A stretch of DNA of 24,301 nucleotides from Eutrophovita sp913057845 (GCA_963925895.1 CAWUVH010000013.1:1-24301), one strand, 5' to 3'; shown: positions 7,812 to 15,167, numbered from the stretch's first letter. The notes: generated by a model not told the origin, from the sequence alone. Numbers and translations are program-made.

Positions 7812-8687
7812 CTAGCACTTCCAGCCAGGGTCAATCTTATCAAGCAGGCGGATATAGGCCGGCCATTCTGGGTGTCGAACCGCCGCACCAGCCTGCGCGT
7901 CACCGCCTTCAAACTGGTTGCGGGTATGCCGCATAACATCATCAGAAATTTTGCTGATCGTGCCGCCAGATGCCATAACCCGCAATTGAATTTCAGCATT
8001 ACGAATAAAGACACTATGTCGGATAAAAGCCCATGCAACAGATGAGCCTGCTGTCAATAGTCCATGATTTTTAAGAACCAATGTATGTTTAACTGGCCCT
8101 AATGCATCGCGAACCCGATCTTGTTCACCGGCATCAAGAACAATCCCTTCAAAATCATGATACCCGACGCGTTCAAATAACTGACAGGCCTCCTGTACCA
8201 TTGGCAAAACCTCTACATTAAGGGCCGTCATGCTCTGGCTAAACGGTTCGTGCGTATGCATAACGCAATGCAAATCGTCAGGCCGAGCCTTATGAACCGC
8301 AGCGTGGATCAGATAACCCGCCTGGTTGACTGGCCATCCATCATCATGGCCAACCTTATTACCATCAAGGTCGATCACGACAAGGTTCGAGGCGGTGATT
8401 TCATCATAACGAAGCCCGAAAGGATTAATTAGAAAGGTGTCGGTATCGGGTATACGCAGCGTAATATGGTTATAGACAACACTGGTCCAGCCATACATAT
8501 GCGTAAGCCTATAGGCCGCCGCCAGATCAACCCGTGCGTGCCATTCATTGTCACTCATGCCCTTAGGTGTGTCCGGGTAGGATTGATGCAAGTCTTCTAT
8601 AGTTACCGTCAATGTCATGCCCTCTTCTTCTCTTTTTTTAAATGGCAAATCTATGTTGGGATTGTACCCATCCACCTTGGTGCTCAT
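7812..8687 (-). CDS. Class II aldolase/adducin family protein
   Basis: 291 residues, class II aldolase/adducin fold. Metal-site histidines are visible as H144-T-H146 (VMHTHEPFS) and H208 (KNHGLL), with the typical A-G-Y-L-I-H-A-A-V-H segment before them. The family includes sugar-phosphate aldolases, epimerases and decarboxylases; the exact reaction cannot be told. The first 23 residues lack family character, and M24 at 8618, with GAAGAGG just upstream, would give a 268-residue protein of more typical size, so the true start may be there. The gene is clearly GC-richer than its neighbours (about 65% in a hand-counted 60-base line) and points against the pyridine cluster, suggesting separate acquisition. 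Confidence 0.8.
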   Translation of the reverse strand: MSTKVDGYNPNIDLPFKKREEEGMTLTVTIEDLHQSYPDTPKGMSDNEWHARVDLAAAYRLTHMYGWTSVVYNHITLRIPDTDTFLINPFGLRYDEITASNLVVIDLDGNKVGHDDGWPVNQAGYLIHAAVHKARPDDLHCVMHTHEPFSQSMTALNVEVLPMVQEACQLFERVGYHDFEGIVLDAGEQDRVRDALGPVKHTLVLKNHGLLTAGSSVAWAFIRHSVFIRNAEIQLRVMASGGTISKISDDVMRHTRNQFEGGDAQAGAAVRHPEWPAYIRLLDKIDPGWKC

Positions 8688-8725
8688 ACTCTATTCGTAC
8701 CATATCTTTGTAATAATTTGTACCC

Positions 8726-8812
8726 TTTATTCCACCCCTAAGCACTCGAGGGATGGCCTACCCAAGCCTACGTGATCTATAGATACCCGAGAAGATACAA
8801 CAAATAGCGTAT
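8726..8812 (+). repeat. Intergenic repeat R, copy R4
   Basis: One of the best-preserved copies: CCACCCC, CGAGGGATGGCCTAC, then CCTACGTGATCTATAGATA (8768-8786) and GAGAAGATACAACAAATAGCG. The terminal hairpin is degraded. It lies between the start of the aldolase gene and the 3' end of the lipoprotein gene at 8905, again downstream of a minus-strand gene. Confidence 0.75.
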
Positions 8813-8904
8813 TAGGAAACCGAATCGCAGCACTACGCTCTAATCGCGTTCAACTTGCCAAGCTAAGAATACGGCGAAGAGGCTAAATAAATTACCAACC
8901 TTTT

Positions 8905-9321
8905 TTACGTGCAATCTCCTAAGTAGACCACATCTCTCAAACTAATTTGATCTGTTGTAATAATGACTGATGCAGGAACCCCTAATGACTGAGCAAATTT
9001 ATTTTTCTTATCTGGTTCACGCAGACAAAAAACATATTTTCCTATAGCAACATTCATCTCTAATGAGTAGCCAGAGCTAGGTTGCGTAGGCGCCATGCCC
9101 AAGTAAAAATATTGTTTTGGGTAGCGTGACCCCTTCACACTTTCTCGAGTTAATTCTTTTACTTGCCTGAAAGAAATCTGCTTAAAACTGAATGATTCGC
9201 TGTGTTGCGGCAAGAACATCTGAATCGTTTCAAACGAACTGACAGCCTCAACCGTTTTACACGAAATAATTAATAACGGAATTAACGCAAAAATTAATTT
9301 CATATGCTTTCCAATTTCCAT
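8905..9321 (-). CDS. Lipoprotein with PrcB C-terminal-like segment
   Basis: 138 residues. Lipoprotein signal with lipobox I-I-S-C followed by KTVEA. Met7 (9303) would give a compact signal MKLIFALIPLLIISC and has GGAAAG just upstream; the outer ATG has GGGG eight bases upstream, so the start is uncertain. The mature part has F-Y-L-G-M-A-P-T-Q-P-S-S-G-Y-S-L then a V-F-C-L-R-E-P-D-K strand and V-P-A-S-V-I-I, which resembles the PrcB_C pattern (Gly-Tyr-Ser followed by two strands). PrcB of Treponema is a lipoprotein that stabilises the subtilisin-like protease PrtP. This gene follows a lipidated subtilase by 166 bases on the same strand, which fits a similar partner role. The family call is tentative. 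Confidence 0.6.
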   Translation of the reverse strand: MEIGKHMKLIFALIPLLIISCKTVEAVSSFETIQMFLPQHSESFSFKQISFRQVKELTRESVKGSRYPKQYFYLGMAPTQPSSGYSLEMNVAIGKYVFCLREPDKKNKFAQSLGVPASVIITTDQISLRDVVYLGDCT

Positions 9322-9487
9322 ATGAGTTACCCCATGATGAATTTTATTTAATTAAAAAAGCTTACCGCAATCTATTGTTATTAAAGACCTTACCGATAAC
9401 GCACCAGGCAATGTTTCAATTTAATCAGGATTTGATCATGGAACGCTCTAACAATAATGCACTTACGTTGAGCCATAGCCGTACGTC

Positions 9488-11710
9488 TTAAAAGGTGTAA
9501 TTCATTCGAGAAAAAACACCAAATACTTCAGGCATCACACCTATTTTTTGATGCAAAAATTCAAGCCCCAAATCTAGACTATGACTCCTTTTTGTTTCCC
9601 AACCAAGGGAAAAGCTCTGTCGTGCCGAGAAATCATTCTGATTAATTTGATAGTTACCATATGAAATAACACCTTCAGACGAAACACCTAGGGGTAGACG
9701 AAAGTAGGTTTCCCCAGACAAATATTCTTCATAAGTCGAGCGAGTATAAATTTTACTGGCGCCACCAATGGAGGTAGACCAACCAATGGAACTTGTGACT
9801 ATATTCGTACGCTCCTGATTAATCAGTTCACCGCCGGACTTACTAAATGTTTCGATATCAAAATCGAAAGAAATGGTTTGATGTCCTACTAAACTTAACG
9901 AATTGAAACTAACTCCAAGAGCATTTTTATCATCATCAGGCGAGAAAACACCCTCCGTGTAAAATCCCAATGGCTGTTGAAAGTTATCGGCCAAGGTAAG
10001 AGAGAGACCAAGTTGAGAGGATTCGCTGAATTTATTTGCCCCAATTAAAGACAATGCACGAAACGTACCAAATTTCGAGTCATAATCATCTAATTCAACT
10101 TCTTCGCGATTACCCTGTGCAAAGTAATCCGAAAAGAAAAAACCATACTCAATACCCTTTTTTTCTCTCATAAGACCTATTGCTACAGAGTTAGAGGCTG
10201 CTCTAGATTGGAGTTTGGGTGTGAAGAATAAACCTAGATCTTCAGGAAATCTCGATGCCACATTAGTCCCCAGTGCATACCCTAATCTTGCGAACGGTGC
10301 GTCCATACTGAATCCTCGATATCCGTCTTTATAAGAGCTTACGACAGATTGGCCTGAGCCATTTTTCACATTTTTTGTATAGGTATAGCGTGCAAATTCT
10401 GTTTGTAAGGATGGGCTGCTGTCAACAAACTGGACAAAATTACTAGATGAGATCAAAAATGGTGCCCTTTGAAAATTATCGACTAATAGAATATTTGATT
10501 GAATTGATAATGAGTTTTTTATTGCCTCAGGCAGCCTGATTAGATGTGTTATTTGCAATGATTGCGCACCCCCACTCGTAGCGCCTGAGACTGGGCCGTT
10601 TGAGTTCGCACCAATCGGTATTGAGAGGCCACCCACAGGGTTTGACGCAGCATTAAGGTCCATCAGACCTTGACCAAAAATAGTCGCGTCGGCGTAGATA
10701 CCGGATTTATTCGCAGTAGTAAATAACCTTGCACGGATTTGCTGCAATGTCAGAGAAGGGAATAGATCTTTAAGAGCAGCCAGAGCGCCCGACACATGAG
10801 GTGCCGCCTGGGATGTGCCGGATAAGCGAACCAAACCGTCACCATTACCATTCATTGATTGGATACCCTGCGCAGCCTGATTATCACCACCGCCAGGCGC
10901 AGCAATACAGTAATTAGCCGAAACTCCGCATCTATTCGTATATGACGGCTCTAATCCATTTAAGTCTACTGCGACTGCGACGATCCATCCTGCTTCCAGA
11001 CCAGTGACTGATTGTGGGATACCCGCCTCAGCGCTTGGATCTGCTTTACTCGAGTTACCTGCAGCGAAAACAATAACCCCGCCAGATGAGACATACGTTT
11101 GTGCTTCACCAGAATAAAGTGAGAGAGCGGCAACTTGTGCAGCGGCACCGCTTTCTGATATTGATACAGAGGAACCCCAAGAATTATTCATAATGTTGAC
11201 GCCATCTGTCCTCGCACGAGAGAGCATATTTGCAAGCTGCGAATCAGTAGCAACAACGATACCAGCTGCATTCATTATTTTATAGTTCGCGATCTGGGCA
11301 TCAAAGGCGATTCCATGCATGAATTGACCATTGCGAGGAGCCGCAATGATTCCTGCGACATGAGTTCCGTGTCCATTTTCGTCCGACGCACTGCCTACAA
11401 CTTGATTAACCACATCAAAAGATTTTGCAACGTCAACATCAATGTGGGAACTCTGATCTGCATCCGCAGAGACCTCTCTAACGTCAACCCCACTATCAGC
11501 AACCCCTACAATAACTCCAGACCCTGTCCCACCACGCTCAAACATGTTTTGTGCTTTTACAATACCAAGTCCCTCTTGTGCATTGAACTCAGTAGTTTCA
11601 AATACAGACGCATTTGTTGAAGAACGGGTGAGGCCACCACCACCACCGCCACCGCCACCGCACGCGGATACAAATATAACCAGGACTGATAGCGTGATTC
11701 TTAACTTCAT
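9488..11710 (-). CDS. Lipidated S8 subtilase autotransporter (NalP/SphB1-like)
   Basis: 740 residues in three parts. A lipoprotein signal ends at lipobox V-S-A-C17, followed by nine glycines. The S8 protease domain spans about 45-355 with a complete triad: D72 (VADSG), H114 (NGHGTHVAG), S300 (LSGTSQAAPHVSGA), and oxyanion N219 (FAAGNS). Residues about 470-740 alternate polar and aromatic residues in beta-strands and end in Phe (NYTF), as in an autotransporter barrel. A lipid anchor, poly-Gly linker, subtilase and barrel is the layout of Neisseria NalP and Bordetella SphB1, surface proteases that process other secreted proteins. A PrcB-like lipoprotein gene follows. The Gly run is GGN codons, so slippage by whole codons would stay in frame. 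Confidence 0.88.
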   Translation of the reverse strand: MKLRITLSVLVIFVSACGGGGGGGGGLTRSSTNASVFETTEFNAQEGLGIVKAQNMFERGGTGSGVIVGVADSGVDVREVSADADQSSHIDVDVAKSFDVVNQVVGSASDENGHGTHVAGIIAAPRNGQFMHGIAFDAQIANYKIMNAAGIVVATDSQLANMLSRARTDGVNIMNNSWGSSVSISESGAAAQVAALSLYSGEAQTYVSSGGVIVFAAGNSSKADPSAEAGIPQSVTGLEAGWIVAVAVDLNGLEPSYTNRCGVSANYCIAAPGGGDNQAAQGIQSMNGNGDGLVRLSGTSQAAPHVSGALAALKDLFPSLTLQQIRARLFTTANKSGIYADATIFGQGLMDLNAASNPVGGLSIPIGANSNGPVSGATSGGAQSLQITHLIRLPEAIKNSLSIQSNILLVDNFQRAPFLISSSNFVQFVDSSPSLQTEFARYTYTKNVKNGSGQSVVSSYKDGYRGFSMDAPFARLGYALGTNVASRFPEDLGLFFTPKLQSRAASNSVAIGLMREKKGIEYGFFFSDYFAQGNREEVELDDYDSKFGTFRALSLIGANKFSESSQLGLSLTLADNFQQPLGFYTEGVFSPDDDKNALGVSFNSLSLVGHQTISFDFDIETFSKSGGELINQERTNIVTSSIGWSTSIGGASKIYTRSTYEEYLSGETYFRLPLGVSSEGVISYGNYQINQNDFSARQSFSLGWETKRSHSLDLGLEFLHQKIGVMPEVFGVFSRMNYTF

Positions 11711-11863
11711 ATCATATTTTCTGAGCGTGTCGTCTATATTCCGAAAAACTGCCTTATTTTTTTATCGCACACGTTACCTATGAAAAGCTAACGGTCTATG
11801 TTCTACCATTAATACTATTCGTATCTTTTCATGCTGAACAGTTAAAGCTACAAAGACACATAA

Positions 11864-11999
11864 TTGACAGTCGGCTAGTGTCAAAGATGCGACAAGCTCC
11901 ATCAGTAATAAACCTCCCCAGGGGGGATGGTCTACGCAGGCTTACGTGATCTATAGATAGCCGGTCAGACTAAAAAAAGACGCAATGAAGGCGCCCTTT
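11864..11999 (+). repeat. Intergenic repeat R, copy R5 (extended, well preserved)
   Basis: Hairpin TTGACA (11864-11869) with TGTCAA (11879-11884) followed by AAG, then about 30 bases later the boundary AATAAACCTCCCC and GGGGGG, TCTACGCAGG, the core TTACGTGATCTATAGATAGC (11943-11962), and a terminal hairpin. The left hairpin matches that of R1 in position. GGCT...AGCC around ATCTATAGAT can form a further small stem. It lies downstream of the minus-strand gene at 12050-12346. Confidence 0.78.
11972..11999 (-). terminator. Terminator inside R5
   Basis: Plus bases 11979-11983 (GACGC) face 11991-11995 (GCGCC). One position is A-C on the plus strand but U-G on the minus strand, so the stem is complete only in a minus-strand transcript. 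The A-run at 11972-11978 supplies the T-run. It lies about 50 bases after the stop of the gene at 12050-12346. Confidence 0.65.
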
Positions 12000-12049
12000 C
12001 TAACAGTCATGATTACTGATGACACGAACTTACTTGATACACATAAGTG

Positions 12050-12346
12050 TCAATCAATAATAGGGCCAGATATCGAGTCCGTAACGCCTAACTCAGGCGA
12101 TATTTCATCAAGCATTGGGCGCAATGTGTTCAAAAACTTAATAAGCTCGGGTCGAGCCGCAGCAATTGCATCCTTGTTGTCCCAGACAATAGTCGTTTGA
12201 AATCGACCATTCCCCGCATCTACAATCTGATGAGAATGACATCCTGGATACTGAGACACATCAAACTGTGACACAGCTTTTATCAAAACCTCCTCTTGAC
12301 CCGTCTTAGCTTGAAAACGAACACTACTTATAAAACTACCTGACAT
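12050..12346 (-). CDS. Small ABM-like dimeric alpha-beta barrel protein
   Basis: 98 residues with the size and pattern of antibiotic-biosynthesis-monooxygenase-like (ABM/Dabb) proteins: first strand FISSVRFQAKTG, helix EEVLIKAVSQF, then YPGCHSHQIV, a T-T-I-V-W-D strand, and a helix ending in R-P-M-L-D-E. Such proteins form dimers and act as small oxygenases, heme-related enzymes or stress proteins without a fixed cofactor. GGAGGT lies six bases before the ATG. It ends in the R5 terminator and is preceded on the same strand, after 163 bases, by the unknown gene at 12510. A specific reaction cannot be assigned. Confidence 0.65.
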   Translation of the reverse strand: MSGSFISSVRFQAKTGQEEVLIKAVSQFDVSQYPGCHSHQIVDAGNGRFQTTIVWDNKDAIAAARPELIKFLNTLRPMLDEISPELGVTDSISGPIID

Positions 12347-12509
12347 GAGTCAACCTCCAAAAATTTAAAATTTAATATCGTTTATAAGTATGAATTAATA
12401 GCCTCACGTGTGGAAGGTGTCTCTTGTCAAATTACTGGCAATGCTCATCAAGATTAACAACCATATGCCTGCCCGAAACTTTGTCACCTAACAATGATCA
12501 CCTCACGGT

Positions 12510-13505
12510 TTAAGTTTTATCTTCAAAGTACGTCATTAACCCCAGCACATCAGAATTTAATTCAACGCTCTCAACTTGACCCTTCACGATATGCTTTTGA
12601 GCACCAAAGCAGTCACGGACCTCATCAATATTTTGGATCGTTACAGATGTCCTCAAATGTAGATTAGGAAAAGCCTTTAGTGTCTCTTTTTGTACTTTAT
12701 TCATCATGACACCTGAGGCTCGATATTGATTTCCCTCGACGTAAATATCGAACGTACCCGTCCTCAATATCTCTTCTGCTAGAAGACCCGCTACGGGAGC
12801 ATTCCATCGATACACTTTGGGTGCGCTGTGCTCAATGAATGTTTCATTGCCCGATTTAATAGCAACGGTGTTGTACCAGTCCCACAACGTGACAGAGTAA
12901 GAATTTGATCGCTCTTGATTCAAATCAAGCCATTTTTTACCCTCTGAATAAATCAGAAGCTCACTGTAGTGAGGTCGTTGCTTACAGACTGCCGTAACCG
13001 CAGAAAACTTCTGGTCTGCCGGGAAGAAATGTAATGCGTTTGTGAAGTTATCAAATGTGACGTCACTTCGATCCGGCTGGTGCCAATGCGTGTGCCGATT
13101 CAAATATCCTTCGTCGATGTTCAACCACCGATCCCAAACATCATCAAGAATCTCGGTAGATGCATTATCAAAAGCACTCTTATCCACAGACAAAGCAGAG
13201 TTTTTAGGTCCATAAGACTCGTACATTTCTTTGAAATGCCCAGACGATTCTCCAGCCGTCTGTTGGGCAGCGGCCCTGTCAACTTGCGCTATCTCATGAT
13301 TATCAACCTGCGCAACTTGTTGCAGAACCGATTCATCGTTTAGTTGATCTGTCTTATCACCAATAGTCTCCAATACACTCGGGAGGCCATGTTTTTGTGT
13401 TGGTAGCGTTCTGATCTCTTCGGCGCTGGTGCTGGCCATTAAATAGACAGCTACGAACAACCCTAATAAACCTACCGCAGTGCCCCACTGAATTATTCTA
13501 ATCAT
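12510..13505 (-). CDS. Unknown membrane-anchored periplasmic protein
   Basis: 331 residues, not recognised. A single hydrophobic segment at about residues 5-25 with R3 in front suggests an N-terminal anchor or uncleaved signal, placing the rest in the periplasm. Residues about 30-110 are polar, Gln-, Asp- and Glu-rich and look disordered. From about 120 there is a folded region with many Trp and Tyr (DDVWDRWLNID, HTHWHQPDRSD, VTLWDWYNTV) and two Cys (VCKQR, DCFGA). The HTHWH cluster could bind metal, but no family supports that. AGGAG lies eight bases before the ATG. No neighbour indicates a role. Confidence 0.7.
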   Translation of the reverse strand: MIRIIQWGTAVGLLGLFVAVYLMASTSAEEIRTLPTQKHGLPSVLETIGDKTDQLNDESVLQQVAQVDNHEIAQVDRAAAQQTAGESSGHFKEMYESYGPKNSALSVDKSAFDNASTEILDDVWDRWLNIDEGYLNRHTHWHQPDRSDVTFDNFTNALHFFPADQKFSAVTAVCKQRPHYSELLIYSEGKKWLDLNQERSNSYSVTLWDWYNTVAIKSGNETFIEHSAPKVYRWNAPVAGLLAEEILRTGTFDIYVEGNQYRASGVMMNKVQKETLKAFPNLHLRTSVTIQNIDEVRDCFGAQKHIVKGQVESVELNSDVLGLMTYFEDKT

Positions 13506-13695
13506 GATGTTATCTCCTAATTAATCTTTGATATTGAGTTCAACCATTTCTTGCTGCACTCGAAGATTAATCAGAAGTTATGAAAATATAGTGGCTGGCT
13601 TGTGGCATTTTGACGTCTAAGCGCCGTGACATGACGCCACACGATTGCCACACCCTCGCCCCATCACTTCCACATTACAGCGCTAATCTAACCAC

Positions 13696-13797
13696 TCCTC
13701 CTCCCTAGAGGACCTCAGACAGTCTACTGTGCCGATTCAGTGACGATCGGCTTGCTTCTCCAGAGGCAAAGACTGTTCTGAGGTCTTCACCTTTTTT
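13696..13797 (+). ncRNA. Candidate structured RNA, repeat S copy B
   Basis: Second copy of S, with a stronger fold. GACCTCAG (13711-13718) pairs with CTGAGGTC (13778-13785) and CAGTC (13720-13724) with GACTG (13771-13775), giving a stem of about 14 bp with one bulged base. Inside, GCCGAT (13731-13736) pairs perfectly with ATCGGC (13746-13751) around a 9-base loop. A run of six T (13792-13797) follows on the plus strand, six bases after the stem. The 5' leader is CTCCTCCTCCC, which could pair with ribosome binding sites, and GGCTTGCTTCTCCA is identical to copy A. Neighbouring genes are on the other strand, so it is not their 3' end. No clear promoter was found. Confidence 0.55.
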
Positions 13798-13837
13798 AAT
13801 AGCTAAGCCATCAAGGCTAGGAATAGTTCTAATCAGC

Positions 13838-13925
13838 CTTAGGCGCCACGGGGCGAACCTACTGAGGGTTACGTGATTTATAAGATATGCTGGCCAATAA
13901 AAAAAGAGAGCGACTGAAGCACTCA
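13838..13925 (+). repeat. Intergenic repeat R, copy R6
   Basis: CTTAGGCGCCACGGGG, CCTACTGAGG, the core TTACGTGATTTATAA (13869-13883), then CCAATAAAAAAAGAG and a terminal hairpin. It follows S copy B by about 40 bases. It lies 3' of the minus-strand Sel1-like gene, though about 115 bases from its stop. Confidence 0.7.
13897..13925 (-). terminator. Terminator inside R6
   Basis: GAG-A-GC (13906-13911) pairs with GC-A-CTC (13919-13924) with one internal mismatch and a 7-base loop. The A-run at 13899-13905 gives a T-run on the minus strand. It would end the transcript of the genes starting at 15627 or 14665. Confidence 0.6.
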
Positions 13926-14039
13926 CTGAGGAAACCAGTTAACGTAGGAGGACACTTTAAAAAAACATACAAACCACTATTTTGCTAATGAAAAGTAGAT
14001 GCGAGCGAGCTGTTTAAAGTAATTTAATCGTTGTGAAAA

Positions 14040-14402
14040 TTATTTCTTTAGCTTTTCAGATTCAGCACAACCGATTGCCAATCCTAAGTCACAAGCCAAA
14101 CTGAGAAACTTCAACGCTTGACTGTCGCTTTGCTTAACGCCCAACCCCTCTTCGTACATCCCTCCTAACATCAAGCAGCTATATCCACCACCACCATCAC
14201 AGCCTTTCTCGTAATACTCAATTGCTTTTAAAGAATCTTGCCCCACACCATCACCCCATTGGTACATCGAACCCAACAAAGCACAGCTGAACACATCGCC
14301 ATCATCACAGCTATTTTTGTGGCCTTCAGCATCGGCCTCTGCAAAACATGTACCAGAAAACCACAACATCAGTACTGCACTCAGTAGTCGTATCACCTTC
14401 AT
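14040..14402 (-). CDS. Secreted Sel1-repeat, Cys-rich (Hcp-like) protein
   Basis: 120 residues with a signal peptide (cleavage likely after GTCFA). The mature part has Sel1-like repeats: CALLGSMYQWGDGVGQD with A-I-E-Y-Y-E-K-G-C, then CLMLGGMYEEGLGVKQ with A-L-K-F-L-S-L-A-C. Each repeat carries a Cys pair spaced as in the Helicobacter cysteine-rich proteins, so disulphides clamp each repeat. These solenoids bind protein or peptidoglycan partners; the role here is unknown. Its ATG overlaps the upstream gene by four bases (ATGA), and AGGAG abuts the ATG with no spacer, so translation probably depends on coupling to the gene at 14399-14665. Confidence 0.8.
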   Translation of the reverse strand: MKVIRLLSAVLMLWFSGTCFAEADAEGHKNSCDDGDVFSCALLGSMYQWGDGVGQDSLKAIEYYEKGCDGGGGYSCLMLGGMYEEGLGVKQSDSQALKFLSLACDLGLAIGCAESEKLKK

Positions 14403-14665
14403 CTCCTAAACTCTTCAATCATCTCTATCGAGACATCAGTTGGATAACACAGTGGTTTATACCCACCAGGTCTCGAATAAGCACTGCGTCTGGCACACTG
14501 ACTTCCATTATTCGTTCTACTATAAGGGCACGCACAGTCACCTCTATGAGTGGCAATAGACTTATAGATAATGACTTGAGTGATTTCCTCATCAGACATC
14601 GAGGCAGAGTCCGCATGAGCGAAACCAATCATTAGCGTTAGGGCAATTAAAATTAAGATCTTCAT
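14399..14665 (-). CDS. Small secreted Cys-rich protein
   Basis: 88 residues. Signal peptide MKILILIALTLMIGFAHA, cleavage likely after AHA. The mature part has a compact motif, G-D-C-A-C-P-Y-S with a later Q-C-A-R-R-S-A-Y-S-R-P-G-G and P-L-C-Y: four Cys that probably form two disulphides. From memory this CPY...RSAYSRPGG...PLCY pattern recurs in unnamed secreted proteins of other proteobacteria, so it is likely a real conserved family without a known function. It overlaps the Sel1-like gene by four bases and is probably co-translated with it, which suggests a joint periplasmic role. The upstream ribosome binding site is weak. Confidence 0.72.
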   Translation of the reverse strand: MKILILIALTLMIGFAHADSASMSDEEITQVIIYKSIATHRGDCACPYSRTNNGSQCARRSAYSRPGGYKPLCYPTDVSIEMIEEFRR

Positions 14666-14780
14666 GGCTTACTTATGCAAACTTCACCTTTAGTCATTGT
14701 AATAAATACAGTCATTTTTATCCAACCCCATATCCTTAGTTGCAGCCCTACTGGTAGCCAACAGCAATCCTTAATCTGAG

Positions 14781-15167
14781 CTAAAACATGGTGTTCGAGT
14801 TTGCCGCTGTCTCAGGGATGATTTGTAAAACATCCCAATGTTCAATAATTTTTCCATCATCGTCAAAACGAAAAATATCGATTCCCGCATAATCATTGTC
14901 ACCTGGCCATTCCTGGTGACAGTGAAGCATGACGAGATTACCTTGAGCAATAGCCCTTTTAAAATGAACCCTTTTCCCGGGGTAGCCGTCCTGCATTCGC
15001 TCAAAATATTCGATGAACGCCTGCTTCCCATCAGGCACGTCTGGATTGTGTTGTATGTATATGTCGCCGACATACTGTTCCATTGCGTCACGCGGTTTAC
15101 ATTGATTGAACATCAGATCATAAAATGCCTGTGCGGATTCTTTGTTCTTCTCAAGATTGTCGTTCAT
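14781..15167 (-). CDS. SnoaL-like (NTF2 fold) protein
   Basis: 128 residues of SnoaL-like polyketide-cyclase/NTF2 fold. Visible features: N-terminal helix AQAFYDLMFNQC, Y-V-G-D-I-Y-I-Q-H-N-P-D-V-P-D-G (the usual QHNP signature), F-I-E-Y-F helix, V-M-L-H-C-H-Q-E-W strand, and F-R-F-D-D-D-G-K-I-I-E-H-W-D near the end. Members of this subgroup are annotated as predicted aldol-condensation or small-molecule isomerase enzymes, mostly untested. AAGGAG lies about four bases before the ATG. The tautomerase gene is 76 bases upstream on the same strand, so the two may form a small metabolic pair. Confidence 0.82.
   Translation of the reverse strand: MNDNLEKNKESAQAFYDLMFNQCKPRDAMEQYVGDIYIQHNPDVPDGKQAFIEYFERMQDGYPGKRVHFKRAIAQGNLVMLHCHQEWPGDNDYAGIDIFRFDDDGKIIEHWDVLQIIPETAANSNTMF

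Larger units (their letters stand above)
11711..12049. other. Intergenic region holding R5
   Basis: 339 bases without a gene. The part up to about 11830 should contain the promoter of the subtilase gene. The remainder is occupied by the extended repeat copy R5 and its terminator. No other structure was found. Confidence 0.6.
13506..14039. other. Intergenic region holding S copy B and R6
   Basis: 534 bases without a protein gene. It should contain the promoter of the 12510-13505 gene near 13506-13600. The rest holds the candidate structured RNA S (13696-13797), a small AGCC/GGCT hairpin near 13806-13818, repeat R6 (13838-13925) and about 110 featureless bases before the stop of the Sel1-like gene. 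Confidence 0.65.

Noticed and set aside
11631..11660. Poly-Gly codon run as a phase-variation switch of the subtilase
   Set aside because: The repeat unit is three bases (GGN), so gain or loss of units keeps the frame; it could change linker length but not switch expression.
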